A program made the position numbers and the translations under genes. Below the pieces are notes generated by a model. That model was not told the DNA's origin, did not search any database, and was given only the letters and a program-made list of their open reading frames with translations. From JANOAR01 sp031411235 (GTDB lineage Bacteria; Verrucomicrobiota; Verrucomicrobiia; Verrucomicrobiales; Verrucomicrobiaceae), in NCBI GenBank assembly GCA_031411235.1, contig JANOAR010000251.1, forward strand, positions 1 to 13,542: a DNA stretch of 13,542 bases, written 5' to 3'. The number at the start of each line of letters is the position of its first letter. The stretch's first letter is position 1. This document shows, piece by piece, positions 1-8,664 of this stretch.

Positions 1-50
1 TTCGGATTACGGCAAGCGAGGGATGTAGCGATGAAAGCTCCCGCTTATAC

Positions 51-299
51 TACCGCGCATCATGCTTTGGCAAAAACGTAGCCCATATATGCCAAGACTA
101 CAGCGATGAGCGGCCAGGACAAATCGGCTAAAGCCTCCCACTCCAACGAGGCTAGCTTGCGCCTGGGAACGCTCGACCTTGGGCAATGAATAGCCATGTT
201 GGAGTGCGAGGCTTTAGCCGATTTGTCCTGGTCACTTGTGGCCGTCGTCTTGGCTTATGTTGGGTCATGCTTTTTCCCAAAACATGATGACGCGCGGTA
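51..299. repeat. Long imperfect palindrome (inverted-repeat element)
   Basis: Two arms of roughly 100 bp face each other around a loop. The inner arms, 114-147 and 198-231, are 34 bp each and match as reverse complements with one mismatch. After a two-base mismatch a further five pairs (GGCTA/TAGCC) shrink the loop to about 155-190. Outward, pairing continues in register: a divergent 15-base stretch on both sides, then GCCAAGAC (91-98) with GTCTTGGC (247-254), then a CATG..TTTGG..AAAAA block (61-75) with its counterpart near 272-286, and finally TACCGCGC (51-58) with GCGCGGTA (292-299). The core is far better conserved than the ends, unlike a typical MITE, whose terminal repeats are usually best conserved. 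It lies 3' of the minus-strand gene ending at 417. It may be a mobile or extragenic palindromic element, a structured RNA or a transcription barrier; no ORF was recognised inside. Confidence 0.85.
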
Positions 300-307
300 T
301 ATATCCC

Positions 308-320
308 GCCCCGTTGGGGC
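308..320. other. Small GC hairpin
   Basis: GCCCC, a three-base GTT loop and GGGGC form a perfect five-pair stem just outside the long palindrome, about 100 bp downstream of the stop codon of the minus-strand thioredoxin-fusion gene. There is no T-run after it on the minus strand, so a classical intrinsic terminator is not supported. It could be a transcript-end hairpin or part of the repeat element. Confidence 0.4.
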
Positions 321-416
321 TTCGCAGGTTGGCTCCTTCCTCAAGACTTCGCTCGTGTCGTGAGCCTTGCGACATTGGTGAAGACACCACCTAACCCGAG
401 CCCCGCGCTCCGGTCG
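321..416. other. Intergenic, nothing clear
   Basis: This is the non-coding stretch between the palindrome and the stop codon at 417. I see only a weak five-pair stem (TGGTG at 376-380 with CACCA at 385-389). No promoter, terminator or open frame is convincing. The first 50 bases of the window are likewise unassigned. Confidence 0.4.
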
Positions 417-3400
417 TTATCTCGGCGTTCGGTCTGACGCTGTGGCTCCGAGCGCCTTCGTGATTGCCTCGGTGAGCTTTTCTGCGCCGTCTGGGGCGGC
501 TCCGGTCATGCTCCAGGCGATCTTGCCATCGAGCCCGATGACGACGGTGTGGGGGATGCCATCGACATGGTAGAGCCTACCGACTTCGCTATCTGAATCC
601 AAGGCCACCGGCAGTGACCAGTGGCGCTGCTCGATGAAGCGCTTCACGGGTGCAGCGGGCTCGCCTTGATTCACACAAAGGAAGCGCACTTTCTTGTTTT
701 TGAAGGTTGCCATGACCTTCAGCAGCTCGGGCATGGAGGCGATGCAGGGGCCGCACCAGGTGGCCCAGAAGTCGAGCACGACGACTTCGCCTTTCACCTT
801 GGCGAGTTGGACTTCGCCTTCGTAGAGCAGCTTCAGTTTGAAGTCGGGCGCGGCCTTGCCCAGCAGGGGATCGGCCTGGCCACCTGTCTCGGGCAGCACG
901 GGTTCGACGGCGTGCTCAAGCTGCCAGTCGCTGTAACTCTGCATCGCTGGCGAGGCGGGTGGCGCTGCCCAGCGCAGGGTGCTGAGCATGGCCAAAGGCA
1001 GGGTGCAGCGGCCAAATAGGGCGGATCGAGCGATGACTTTATCGCTTTGGAAAGACTCGATTTGAAGGGCGAGCCTCGTCTGGTCATTGAGCACGACCCA
1101 ATGCGAGGCGGGGGGCAAGGCTTCCGCCGCTTGCCCCGCCTTCACAGGCGCGGCTACGGGGGGCGTGAGCCAGACGATGCTCTGCACGCGATCCAGCGGC
1201 ACCTGGGTCACATCCAGGCCACTGCTGAAGCGCACCATCCTGTCGGTCGCGGCTTCGATACTGCCGCGTATCATGTCGCCATTGGCCGCGATGAGCAGGT
1301 GCGCAGGCAGCAACTCGCGGCGGTAGCGCGGCACGGTGAGGGCACGTCGCTTGGCATCCTCGGGCGCGGTGAGTGTGGGTAGATCGGTGGCACGGGAGTT
1401 GACGTTGAAATTTGTGATCTCGACGGGGTTCTGCGAATTCCCCCACATGGAATTGGGACTGAAATGCAGCGCTCCGCTGCGCTGTTTGTCGGGCGGTAGG
1501 ACTTGGTCGAGCAGCCGCACGTCGTTGGCATAGACCTGCACTTTGTTGTCTTTGAAGGTCAGCCGGATGTTCACTTTAGGATCGGTGAGGCCATTGAGTA
1601 TTTGGTCGCTGCGTACGCCTCGATTGCCATCGCCTTCCACAATATACAACTGGCTACCGCTGAAGTAGAGGATCAGCCGCAAGCCCGCGCTGGTGTTCTC
1701 GGCGTCGGCAAAAAGCGTCACACCGAGTCCGCCATAATTTTGCGGCATCTTCATGACGAAGCTGATGTCGTCGCCCTGCAATAGTGAGGGATGGCCAAAG
1801 ATCATGCCGGGGCTTAGCATCACGGTATCCTGTTCGGGCTTGTCTCCTCGTGTCTGTTTAATCAGAGCATCCACGCCTTTGATGATGCCCCAACTGGCAT
1901 CACGGAAGCCCTTGGGCTGGGTCGCTGAGTTGTTCAAACGAATCGCGCGGAGCTGGGCATGGCTAAGCGAGGGAACCTCGCTCCACGGCGAGGTGAAGGA
2001 GACACTCGTGGCGTCGATGCCTTGCAACTGGGCACCCAGTACGTCGCCACCTTTGACGATGAGTAGCGCACTCGTCTTGGTGGTTGGGGGCGCGGTCGCT
2101 GCCGCAGGTCTCCAGGTGAGGTCGATGTCTTCACGCTTCGCTGGCAGCACGAGTGGCAAGGCCTCGCTCGCGCCAATGAGCTGCCACAGCGGCTGTGGCC
2201 CACCATTGCAGACGATGGTGCCGTGCAGGGTGACGGTGCCAGAGTGCAGCTTGTCCAGCGAGTTGAGCACGGGCTCTGGCACTGAGGCAGGTGGGTCAAA
2301 GACGATGCGTGTGACATCGTCCGTGGTGCTGGTGATCGGCCCAGTGGCCCAGGTTGTCTGCACCGTCATCTGGCCCGAGCCATAACTTTGCAATGGCCCG
2401 CTGAGCAGGGTGCCATCGGTAAAGGTAGTGCATGCGCGTGGCTGCTGGGGCTGCAATGGCGGGTGCTCAGCGATGAAGCTCACGCTCTGGACTTGGCTCA
2501 GATCCAACCCCTTGAGCGTGCTTGTGCGCACACTGCCATCCGTCATCTCGATGCGGGGATAACCCGTCGGCGCGAGAGCTGGCAATGCGCCATCCCAGGG
2601 GCGCAGCAGCACATCATCGAGCACCAAAGAAGAGCCGCGATTCCTGAAGAATAACCCCTGCCGCAGCGGTGGCTTTACTTCACTTTTGGACTTAATCACG
2701 GGCGCTTTCGTGGGCTTGGGGACGACCTTTTCCCAGATCATCTCGCCGATCATCTGGCCATTGTCGGCACAGACCACGACGCGTTGAGCAGGCTTGTCCC
2801 AGAACAGGCGCAGCGCGATTTCGCGCTGCTTGTCGTCGAGCGTGCGCACAGGCAAAAACGGCTGGTGTGTCGGCTTTCCAGAGAGGCTCACCACCTTCGT
2901 TTCGCGTGGTGGCCGCAGCACGAGTTCCTTGCCCCAGGTCTCCAAGCGAGGCGTGAGGGTATTATCACTGGCGAAAAAAATCTCCAGATCCGGCAGCAGG
3001 ACGGCACGCAGTTTGAAGGCGCACTCCAGCCGCTCGGGCAATACCAGTTCATGCGTCAGCGTGGTATTCCAACGGCGGGTGAAAAGGCTGCCTGCCTCTG
3101 CGACGAAAGCATCGCCGACCCACCCTGAGGTGCCGCTCGGCCCAGCGAAGGTGAGGCCAGCACCCTGCAAACGACGCAGGCTGCGAATCTGCTTCAGCGG
3201 CAGGGTAAGCGCACCATGGCGCGGCGTCTTGAGGGTCAGCGTTTCGCCAGTGATTGTCGGCTCTTCGCCCAGCACGCCATCCCCCTCGCGTAACAGCACT
3301 GCCCACTGGGATTTGAAGGGAGTGGCGGATGGCGGGACATCGCTAAAATGGAGCAACTGTAATCGCGAGCGATCCAGCACAGCGGGAGCGGTGCTCAGCT

Positions 3401-3572
3401 CGTTTTTAAAGGTGAGGTGCGTCGCATCCGCACTGAGCAAGGTGCCCATGAGCGATTCTTTGTTATGCCAAAACAGCTTCTCCGCATGGCCCGTGGTGGC
3501 CAGCATGAGGGCCAATAGCGTCACTATAAGCAGGGCTAAAAACTTTGTGCCAGGGTTGCGGCAGCGTTTCAT
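417..3572 (-). CDS. Exported modular protein with C-terminal TlpA/ResA-like thioredoxin domain
   Basis: The 1051-aa protein starts at an ATG in the ATGA overlap with the gene upstream. Residues 1-30 form a signal peptide: basic start, hydrophobic 11-26, cleavage likely after GHA. The C-terminus, about 905-1045, is a thioredoxin fold of the TlpA/ResA kind, with AAPDF at 907-911, redox motif W939-C-G-P-C943 and the cis-proline loop GIPHT around P1007. Such domains reduce or exchange disulfides outside the cytoplasm. The rest is beta-rich. Two stretches (about 150-330 and 555-725) look like LamG/concanavalin-type sandwiches. Between and around them, a 40-45-residue motif of the form GD-x-L-x-G followed by beta strands recurs near 37, 95, 342, 384, 504, 758 and 824. 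The thioredoxin call is firm; the other modules are read by eye and their ligand is unknown. It is the last gene of a three-gene coupled unit. Confidence 0.9.
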   Translation of the reverse strand: MKRCRNPGTKFLALLIVTLLALMLATTGHAEKLFWHNKESLMGTLLSADATHLTFKNELSTAPAVLDRSRLQLLHFSDVPPSATPFKSQWAVLLREGDGVLGEEPTITGETLTLKTPRHGALTLPLKQIRSLRRLQGAGLTFAGPSGTSGWVGDAFVAEAGSLFTRRWNTTLTHELVLPERLECAFKLRAVLLPDLEIFFASDNTLTPRLETWGKELVLRPPRETKVVSLSGKPTHQPFLPVRTLDDKQREIALRLFWDKPAQRVVVCADNGQMIGEMIWEKVVPKPTKAPVIKSKSEVKPPLRQGLFFRNRGSSLVLDDVLLRPWDGALPALAPTGYPRIEMTDGSVRTSTLKGLDLSQVQSVSFIAEHPPLQPQQPRACTTFTDGTLLSGPLQSYGSGQMTVQTTWATGPITSTTDDVTRIVFDPPASVPEPVLNSLDKLHSGTVTLHGTIVCNGGPQPLWQLIGASEALPLVLPAKREDIDLTWRPAAATAPPTTKTSALLIVKGGDVLGAQLQGIDATSVSFTSPWSEVPSLSHAQLRAIRLNNSATQPKGFRDASWGIIKGVDALIKQTRGDKPEQDTVMLSPGMIFGHPSLLQGDDISFVMKMPQNYGGLGVTLFADAENTSAGLRLILYFSGSQLYIVEGDGNRGVRSDQILNGLTDPKVNIRLTFKDNKVQVYANDVRLLDQVLPPDKQRSGALHFSPNSMWGNSQNPVEITNFNVNSRATDLPTLTAPEDAKRRALTVPRYRRELLPAHLLIAANGDMIRGSIEAATDRMVRFSSGLDVTQVPLDRVQSIVWLTPPVAAPVKAGQAAEALPPASHWVVLNDQTRLALQIESFQSDKVIARSALFGRCTLPLAMLSTLRWAAPPASPAMQSYSDWQLEHAVEPVLPETGGQADPLLGKAAPDFKLKLLYEGEVQLAKVKGEVVVLDFWATWCGPCIASMPELLKVMATFKNKKVRFLCVNQGEPAAPVKRFIEQRHWSLPVALDSDSEVGRLYHVDGIPHTVVIGLDGKIAWSMTGAAPDGAEKLTEAITKALGATASDRTPR

Positions 3573-4384
3573 GGGTTCAATGATTCCTCCTTTAGGCGAC
3601 GCTCATGGGCCGATTGAATCGAAGACCAAATCTCCCCACCTTCACCTGCGCTGGCTCGCCACTTGTCCCACTGCGCAGGCGTTAGGACGGCACGCACCTC
3701 CTTCTCCGGTGCTCCCAGGATCAAGGCATACAGATAGCCCGAATACATATCGCCATCATCGCCGCCGCTCCACATGGACAGATCGGGCAGGTAGTCGCTC
3801 GTGGCCTTCTCCAGCAGCGGACGCATTTTCTGGGTTTGCTCGGGCGACAGGCCAGCTTCCTTGCGCACATGCAAGATGAGCAGTTCCGCATAGGCGCGGC
3901 TGCGGTAGGCGTTTCGCTCGCGTACGACCCGCTGCCATTGCGCCAGTTCTTCGCTGGTGAGCAGGCTTTTGACCGACTCAATCCACAGCGGTTGTTTGGT
4001 GGCAGAGGTGGAACCGTAGCGGTCTCTCATGCCCTTCAACACGTTCACGACAGCGTTGGGCGGGAGGCCTTTGATGCGTGCCTCGGCATCTTTGAGCAAT
4101 CGCTCGCGCATCGGTTTGATGTTGTCATCCACGGCCCCATGGGCGGCGATGTGCAGAAGCTTCAGGCGATCCTCCGCTAAGTGGGTCGCGCGTGTGATGT
4201 CGCCAATGGTGCGCTGCATCGGCTTCATCTGCGTCTCACGAGCCTCGCTGAGGATAATGGAAAGCTGGGCAGAGATGACATTCTGGGTTCGCTCCGTCCC
4301 CGTCGCGGCAGGCAGGCTGGGATCGTCGGCAGCGAGCAATGCAGTACCCACGAGGAAGAATAGAGCGAGGGCATTCAGGTTCAT
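3569..4384 (-). CDS. Exported helical protein, paralogous to the C-terminus of its neighbour
   Basis: The 271-aa protein begins with a short hydrophobic signal peptide (residues 1-19, ending LLAAD) that lacks a basic residue. The mature part is predicted mostly helical. Residues 137-257 resemble residues 427-546 of the protein encoded just upstream. Both have a Leu-Thr-x-x-Glu...Trp helix, a later Gln-containing helix and a 39-residue C-terminal block that aligns without gaps, ending WSS-x-Q. Start and stop each overlap the neighbouring gene by ATGA, so translation is probably coupled. I do not recognise a named family or catalytic residues. A structural or binding role outside the cytoplasm, alongside the thioredoxin-fusion protein, is inferred from the operon only. 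Confidence 0.85.
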   Translation of the reverse strand: MNLNALALFFLVGTALLAADDPSLPAATGTERTQNVISAQLSIILSEARETQMKPMQRTIGDITRATHLAEDRLKLLHIAAHGAVDDNIKPMRERLLKDAEARIKGLPPNAVVNVLKGMRDRYGSTSATKQPLWIESVKSLLTSEELAQWQRVVRERNAYRSRAYAELLILHVRKEAGLSPEQTQKMRPLLEKATSDYLPDLSMWSGGDDGDMYSGYLYALILGAPEKEVRAVLTPAQWDKWRASAGEGGEIWSSIQSAHERRLKEESLNP

Positions 4385-6042
4385 CGTTTTTTGCCTTTCA
4401 GTCGCTGCATCGACGACCAGTAGCCATCGTAGCGTGCTTTGATTTCTATGAGTGACTTGCTCTGCTCCTTGTCGAGGATCGCATCCACAGCCTTGGCATC
4501 CATGCCGTGGATGAGGGCAGCGGAGTAAGAGGCACCGTAGTTTCTGAGAAATTCCTGCAAGCTCGCCGTGTCGGGCGCGAGGGTTTTGGCCGCCGCTATG
4601 GCCAGCACTTCGAGCTTGTCGCGTTGCTCAGTGAGCAGCAGCAGTTTGCGATCCAGCTCTGCCACAGCGATGTGGGCGAGGAGTTGTGAGTTGGCCTCGG
4701 CTTGCTCTTTTTGAAGGGTTTCCCAGCGCAGTATCTCATCCGTCGTCAGTGTGGTCTTCAGCGCGGTGGCCCAGGCTTCATCCTTCGCCTTTACCGCCAC
4801 TTCGTCGTCATCAGTGCTGGTGCCAAAGCCATAGCGCCCCGCTTCGATTTGTTTCAGCAAATCATCGCTATTACCACTACGCGCCATGCGTTCGTTGATG
4901 CGCTGGATCAGGTAGCTCTCGGTGGCCTTGAGCCATGTGGCGATGATGGCTTTGTCGGCTTCTTTGAAGTGAGCGGTAATTTTAGCCTGACGTGCCGAAT
5001 CAAGGCCCAGCTCAGCGGCTAAAATATCGGTATCGGCAGCGACTCGCCAGCCGCCCCTTGATGGCATCCCGTCTAAAAGGCTTTCAGCCAAGCTCTTCGC
5101 CGCTTTGTTGATGCGTTGTTTCTTCGCAGTGACAAGCTCGTGCATCTGCGCCGCCTCGGCAGGGGTGAGGAGCTTCTTGAGCGCCGCGTCGAAGACGAGG
5201 CTGGCAGCTTTATCCGCCGCAGGCTGGTTCATGATGGAGCCCATTTTGCCCTCCTTCTCCCAGGCGGTGAGGCTCTTCGTCGCGTAACGAAAAAACTCCT
5301 CGTCGCACCACTTCGCCATCTGCTCGGCAGCAGGGCGGCGGGAGGCCACATGCGCCTGCACCGCTGCGTCCACAGCAGGCTTTAATACCGCGATGCGCTC
5401 GGACTTGAACTGGAGGAGCGAGGCAAGTTCGGCGAGCTGTTTATCGAAGTCTTGGCGCACGGATTTCGCGATGTTATCGAGCTGGATTTTCACGGCGGCA
5501 TCGCGTGCCCGGACTCGCCACTCGCGTCGCGTTTTCATCTCGGCCTGCCACAGGGCGTAGTGCTGGGGCTTGAGCTGTGCTTTCAGCATGGACTCCCATT
5601 GGGCGAACAGCTCGCGTTGCCCGGCAATGGCTTCGGGGCTGAGGCAAAGTGGCAAGTAGTCGTCCCAGTAGGTGTCCTCGCCCCAGAGCTTCAGATGCGG
5701 CGCGTAGTAGCCTCGGTAGAGCTTCATCCAGTGCTCGGTGATGGCTCGGCCCAAGGGAGACGCTGCCTCGATGAGCGTTTTTTTTGCCACCTCATCGAGC
5801 GAGTAAAGCTCTGCGATCTCCTCGGCAAATCCGGTGACGCGCTTGGTGTAGTCGCTCAGCCAATTTTTCTCGTAGCTCTTGGCAAAGGTGTCGGCTGCAG
5901 CGGCGAGTTCAGCCGCTGTCTTTTCCTCCGCCCCAGGCAATAACGCACGGGAGAAGCATAATAGAACCAATACAGCAAAAATGGGCGATGGGTAGGGCAC
6001 GGCAGATATGGCATCTAACGGGATGGGAGTGGGGGATGGCAA
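4381..6042 (-). CDS. Exported multi-module helical protein, first gene of coupled trio
   Basis: The 553-aa frame opens with TTG at 6042; a GTG at 6000 would give 539 aa. Neither has a visible Shine-Dalgarno site, and no in-frame ATG is available. Either start places a hydrophobic stretch (about residues 20-36) at the N-terminus, followed by PGAEE, consistent with a signal peptide that lacks basic residues. The mature protein is Lys/Glu/Ala-rich and helical. A repeated pattern (Leu-Thr/Lys-x-x-Glu/Gln...Trp or Met, long helix, Gln-containing helix) appears near 150-230, 286-370 and 427-546. The last copy matches the downstream 271-aa protein. There are few cysteines and no recognisable active site. 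Family unknown; it ends in an ATGA overlap with the next gene. Confidence 0.85.
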   Translation of the reverse strand: MPSPTPIPLDAISAVPYPSPIFAVLVLLCFSRALLPGAEEKTAAELAAAADTFAKSYEKNWLSDYTKRVTGFAEEIAELYSLDEVAKKTLIEAASPLGRAITEHWMKLYRGYYAPHLKLWGEDTYWDDYLPLCLSPEAIAGQRELFAQWESMLKAQLKPQHYALWQAEMKTRREWRVRARDAAVKIQLDNIAKSVRQDFDKQLAELASLLQFKSERIAVLKPAVDAAVQAHVASRRPAAEQMAKWCDEEFFRYATKSLTAWEKEGKMGSIMNQPAADKAASLVFDAALKKLLTPAEAAQMHELVTAKKQRINKAAKSLAESLLDGMPSRGGWRVAADTDILAAELGLDSARQAKITAHFKEADKAIIATWLKATESYLIQRINERMARSGNSDDLLKQIEAGRYGFGTSTDDDEVAVKAKDEAWATALKTTLTTDEILRWETLQKEQAEANSQLLAHIAVAELDRKLLLLTEQRDKLEVLAIAAAKTLAPDTASLQEFLRNYGASYSAALIHGMDAKAVDAILDKEQSKSLIEIKARYDGYWSSMQRLKGKKR

Positions 6043-6108
6043 TGCAAAAGCAACGGAAAAGATAGTGCAGCGTGCAGCCTAGGTTTGCTTTAGCGAGCCC
6101 TGAATAGC

Positions 6109-7086
6109 TCACACCCACCAAACCAAGGGAAGCGCCAGCAGCAGGGCGAGATCGGCCAGCGTGCGGTAGGTGCTGGGGTTTATCTGGGCTCGGTAATGAT
6201 GCAGCAGGCCGAGCAGGCAGGAGGCGAGTAACGACATGGCGGCCATGCCATCGACGCCATCGGGATGAGCCCCGGCCCGCGCCTGCCACAGCACGGTGCC
6301 AGCGAGCAGGGCGATGCCGAGCGCGGCGCTGGGGTAGTAGGCATTCAGGCGAGGGTAGTGTTGCAACAGGCTGCCATGGGCGGGTGGCAGGCCGTGGGTT
6401 GATTCCGCGCAGGAGATGCCGATCATATTCAGCGCCGCCACGGCCCACAGCATCCAGGTTTCGACGCAAAGGAAGCCGTGCGCCCCATCGCACCAGAAGT
6501 GAACACCCGCCGAGGTGCCCAGGACGAAGAGCAGCGCTGCGGCCATTTCCTTTGGCAGCACGAGGCTCCAGCGGTTATCGGCCCGACCTCGGGCGACACT
6601 GCTCGCCGCGAGGACTAGCGCAAAAGCAAAGGCCATGCGTCGCCAAAGCGGCAGTGGCATGGTGGCGACCAGTACTAGCCCGATAACAATAGCGAGCAGG
6701 AGCAAAAAGCTGCGCAGGGGGCCGCGCTCGCGAGCCGCGAAACAGGCGAGATAAAGTGTGCCCAACAAGCTGAGCCCGAGCCCTTGCACGACGAGTGCCT
6801 GCGGCACTTGCCACAGTGCCGCCCATAACAGGTAGGCCGCGCAGGCAGGAACAAACAGCCGGTACAGGAGAAAGCGATGCCGTGTGTGAAAGGCGTGGCG
6901 CGCGCTCAGGCCATGCTTCGCTAGGCGGCTATCGGCGTCAGCGTCGGCAGTGCGATCCAGCGCATAGACGAGCCAAGTGGCAACGAAGAGCCCGGTATAG
7001 AAGACGCTGGGTAAATGCAGGCGGTGGGTGTGCTCCAGCGCGGCGAGCCACAGCACGGCGATCACTGGCGCATCGAGGCTGAGCAT
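6109..7086 (-). CDS. UbiA-like polytopic membrane protein
   Basis: The 325-aa protein has many hydrophobic segments, with about eight or nine likely membrane spans (for example 5-18, 28-43, 72-92, 97-117, 126-143, 150-163, 181-193, 208-226, 253-267 and 309-325). Residues 41-54 carry an Asp-rich stretch (YALDRTADADADSR) directly after a membrane span. This resembles the first Mg-prenyl-diphosphate motif of UbiA prenyltransferases, which attach isoprenoid chains to aromatic or other acceptors. The second Asp-rich motif expected on a later loop is not clear; around 219-232 only CAESTHG is seen. Catalytic function is therefore doubtful, and no quinone, heme or carotenoid gene is adjacent. The ATG start is good, but the frame stays open upstream, so an alternative start cannot be excluded. 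Confidence 0.6.
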   Translation of the reverse strand: MLSLDAPVIAVLWLAALEHTHRLHLPSVFYTGLFVATWLVYALDRTADADADSRLAKHGLSARHAFHTRHRFLLYRLFVPACAAYLLWAALWQVPQALVVQGLGLSLLGTLYLACFAARERGPLRSFLLLLAIVIGLVLVATMPLPLWRRMAFAFALVLAASSVARGRADNRWSLVLPKEMAAALLFVLGTSAGVHFWCDGAHGFLCVETWMLWAVAALNMIGISCAESTHGLPPAHGSLLQHYPRLNAYYPSAALGIALLAGTVLWQARAGAHPDGVDGMAAMSLLASCLLGLLHHYRAQINPSTYRTLADLALLLALPLVWWV

Positions 7087-7163
7087 CTGCGGCCAGAGCC
7101 ACGAACGTGGGGTAGTGATGGGAGATGAATTTTGAATGGTGAATGAGGGAAAGGGATGTAGTT

Positions 7164-8549
7164 CTACCAGCCGCCGCCGAGAGCCTTGATCAACAGCACT
7201 GTGCTGGTGAATAACTCACCACTGATGGCGGTGGCCTCCTCCTCGGCTCGCAGCAGCGTACGCTGGGCGTCGAGGACTTCAAAGAAGGCGACAAGGCCTG
7301 CGTCGTAGCGCTTCTGCGCGAGATCCACGGTGCGCTGCGCGGCGGCGACGGTCTGCTGCTGCATGGCTCGCTGGCGACGCAGCACGTCGATGCCACTGAG
7401 GGCGTCCTCCACATCGCGCACGGCCTTCAGCACAGTCTCGCGGTACTGCGCGGCGGCGGCGTCATAGCGAGCCTTGGCGGCGGCGATTTTGGCTTTATTT
7501 TTACCAGCCTCGAAGACCGACCACTGCACATCGGGGCCGATGCCCCAGACCCGGCTGGCACTGCTGGCGAGCTGACTGACGAAGCTGCTCTCGGTGCCGC
7601 CGCCCAGGCCGAGCTTGAGACTGGGGAAGAGGGCCGCTTTGGCCACGCCGATTTCGGCATTCAGCGCCGCCATCGCACGCTCGGCGGCGGCAATGTCGGG
7701 GCGGCGCTCCAGCAGATCGCTAGGCACACTGCGAGGGACGCTGGGCGGACTGCTGGCGAGGGCCATCGTAGGCAGGCTGAAGTCGCTGGGCGTCTGGCCG
7801 ATGAGCAGCGCGATGGCGTGCTCCAGCTCGTGGCGTTTCTTTTCCAACCCGATGCCCTGGGACTCAGTCGCAGCGAGTTCGGTCTCGGCCTGCGCGACAT
7901 CGAGCTGGGCGGTGTCGCCTTGTTTGAAGCGAGCATTGGCCAGCTCCACGGCGCGACGGCGCACGGCGGTGGTGCGGCGCAGTAGGGCGATGGTTTCATC
8001 CTGAGCTTGCAGCGCGAAGTAGTTCATCGCCACCTCACTCTGCAATGACAGCAGCGCGGTTTGGTAGTCCGCCTGGGCGGCCTCGGCAGTCGCCTGGGCG
8101 GCGCGGGTGGTGTTGCGCAGCTTGCCCCAGAGATCGAGTTCATAACTGAAGTCCAGCGTGCCACGCAGGCGCGTCACGCTGCGCCCCCCCGCGAAGGTGC
8201 CGTCGATGGCGGCAGACGTGCGAGCACGCTTGGCACTGGTGTTAACGGTGAGGAAGGGGAACAACGCCGCACTGTCTGCACGCGCCAGGGCTTTGGCTTC
8301 CACAACGCGTTGGTGGGCGACTTCGAGCGAGGGATTGGCTGCTTCGGCTTTGCGCAGCAGTTCCGCGAGGCGGGTGTCATTGAGCAGCCTCCACCAAGCT
8401 CCGCGTGGGGCGTGATCCTGCGGCTTGGCGGTGCGCCAGGGGCCGCTCGTTTTGAACTCGCTGGGCAACTTGGGCTTGGGCGCGAAGTAAGAGGGCGCGA
8501 CGTTGCACGAGGCGAGGAGAAAGGGGAGAAGGAGCAGGCGAGGGGACAT
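7164..8549 (-). CDS. Outer-membrane efflux lipoprotein, TolC/OprM (NodT) family
   Basis: The 461-aa protein starts with a lipoprotein signal ending LASC, with the lipidated Cys at 15. This is followed by the NVAPSY..P segment typical of NodT/OprM-type efflux outer-membrane factors. Two related halves are visible, each with the long helical hairpins of the OEP fold: ANPSLEVAHQRV...AKALARADSAALFP in the first half, and RRPDIAAAERAMAALNAEIGVAKAALFPS, near-diagnostic of the family, in the second. Trimers of such proteins form the outer-membrane duct for RND or ABC pumps. No inner-membrane pump or membrane-fusion partner is in the window, so its partner must lie elsewhere. It sits 115 bp after trpC and 77 bp before the UbiA-like gene. 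The ATG has no clear Shine-Dalgarno site. Confidence 0.93.
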   Translation of the reverse strand: MSPRLLLLPFLLASCNVAPSYFAPKPKLPSEFKTSGPWRTAKPQDHAPRGAWWRLLNDTRLAELLRKAEAANPSLEVAHQRVVEAKALARADSAALFPFLTVNTSAKRARTSAAIDGTFAGGRSVTRLRGTLDFSYELDLWGKLRNTTRAAQATAEAAQADYQTALLSLQSEVAMNYFALQAQDETIALLRRTTAVRRRAVELANARFKQGDTAQLDVAQAETELAATESQGIGLEKKRHELEHAIALLIGQTPSDFSLPTMALASSPPSVPRSVPSDLLERRPDIAAAERAMAALNAEIGVAKAALFPSLKLGLGGGTESSFVSQLASSASRVWGIGPDVQWSVFEAGKNKAKIAAAKARYDAAAAQYRETVLKAVRDVEDALSGIDVLRRQRAMQQQTVAAAQRTVDLAQKRYDAGLVAFFEVLDAQRTLLRAEEEATAISGELFTSTVLLIKALGGGW

Positions 8550-8664
8550 GAGAGACAGATGACGAATGTCGAAGGGGTAGCGTTGGCCAATCTCTTTCTA
8601 CACGATGAATGGCGCAACGTACGCGCACACTTGCCCTTCTTTTTCGCCGAGGCTTCAACGCCAC

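Noticed and set aside
5909..6493. 194-codon minus-strand frame across the UbiA-like and 553-aa genes
   Set aside because: It spans the ends of two better-supported genes in another frame and has an Arg/Pro-rich shadow-like translation.
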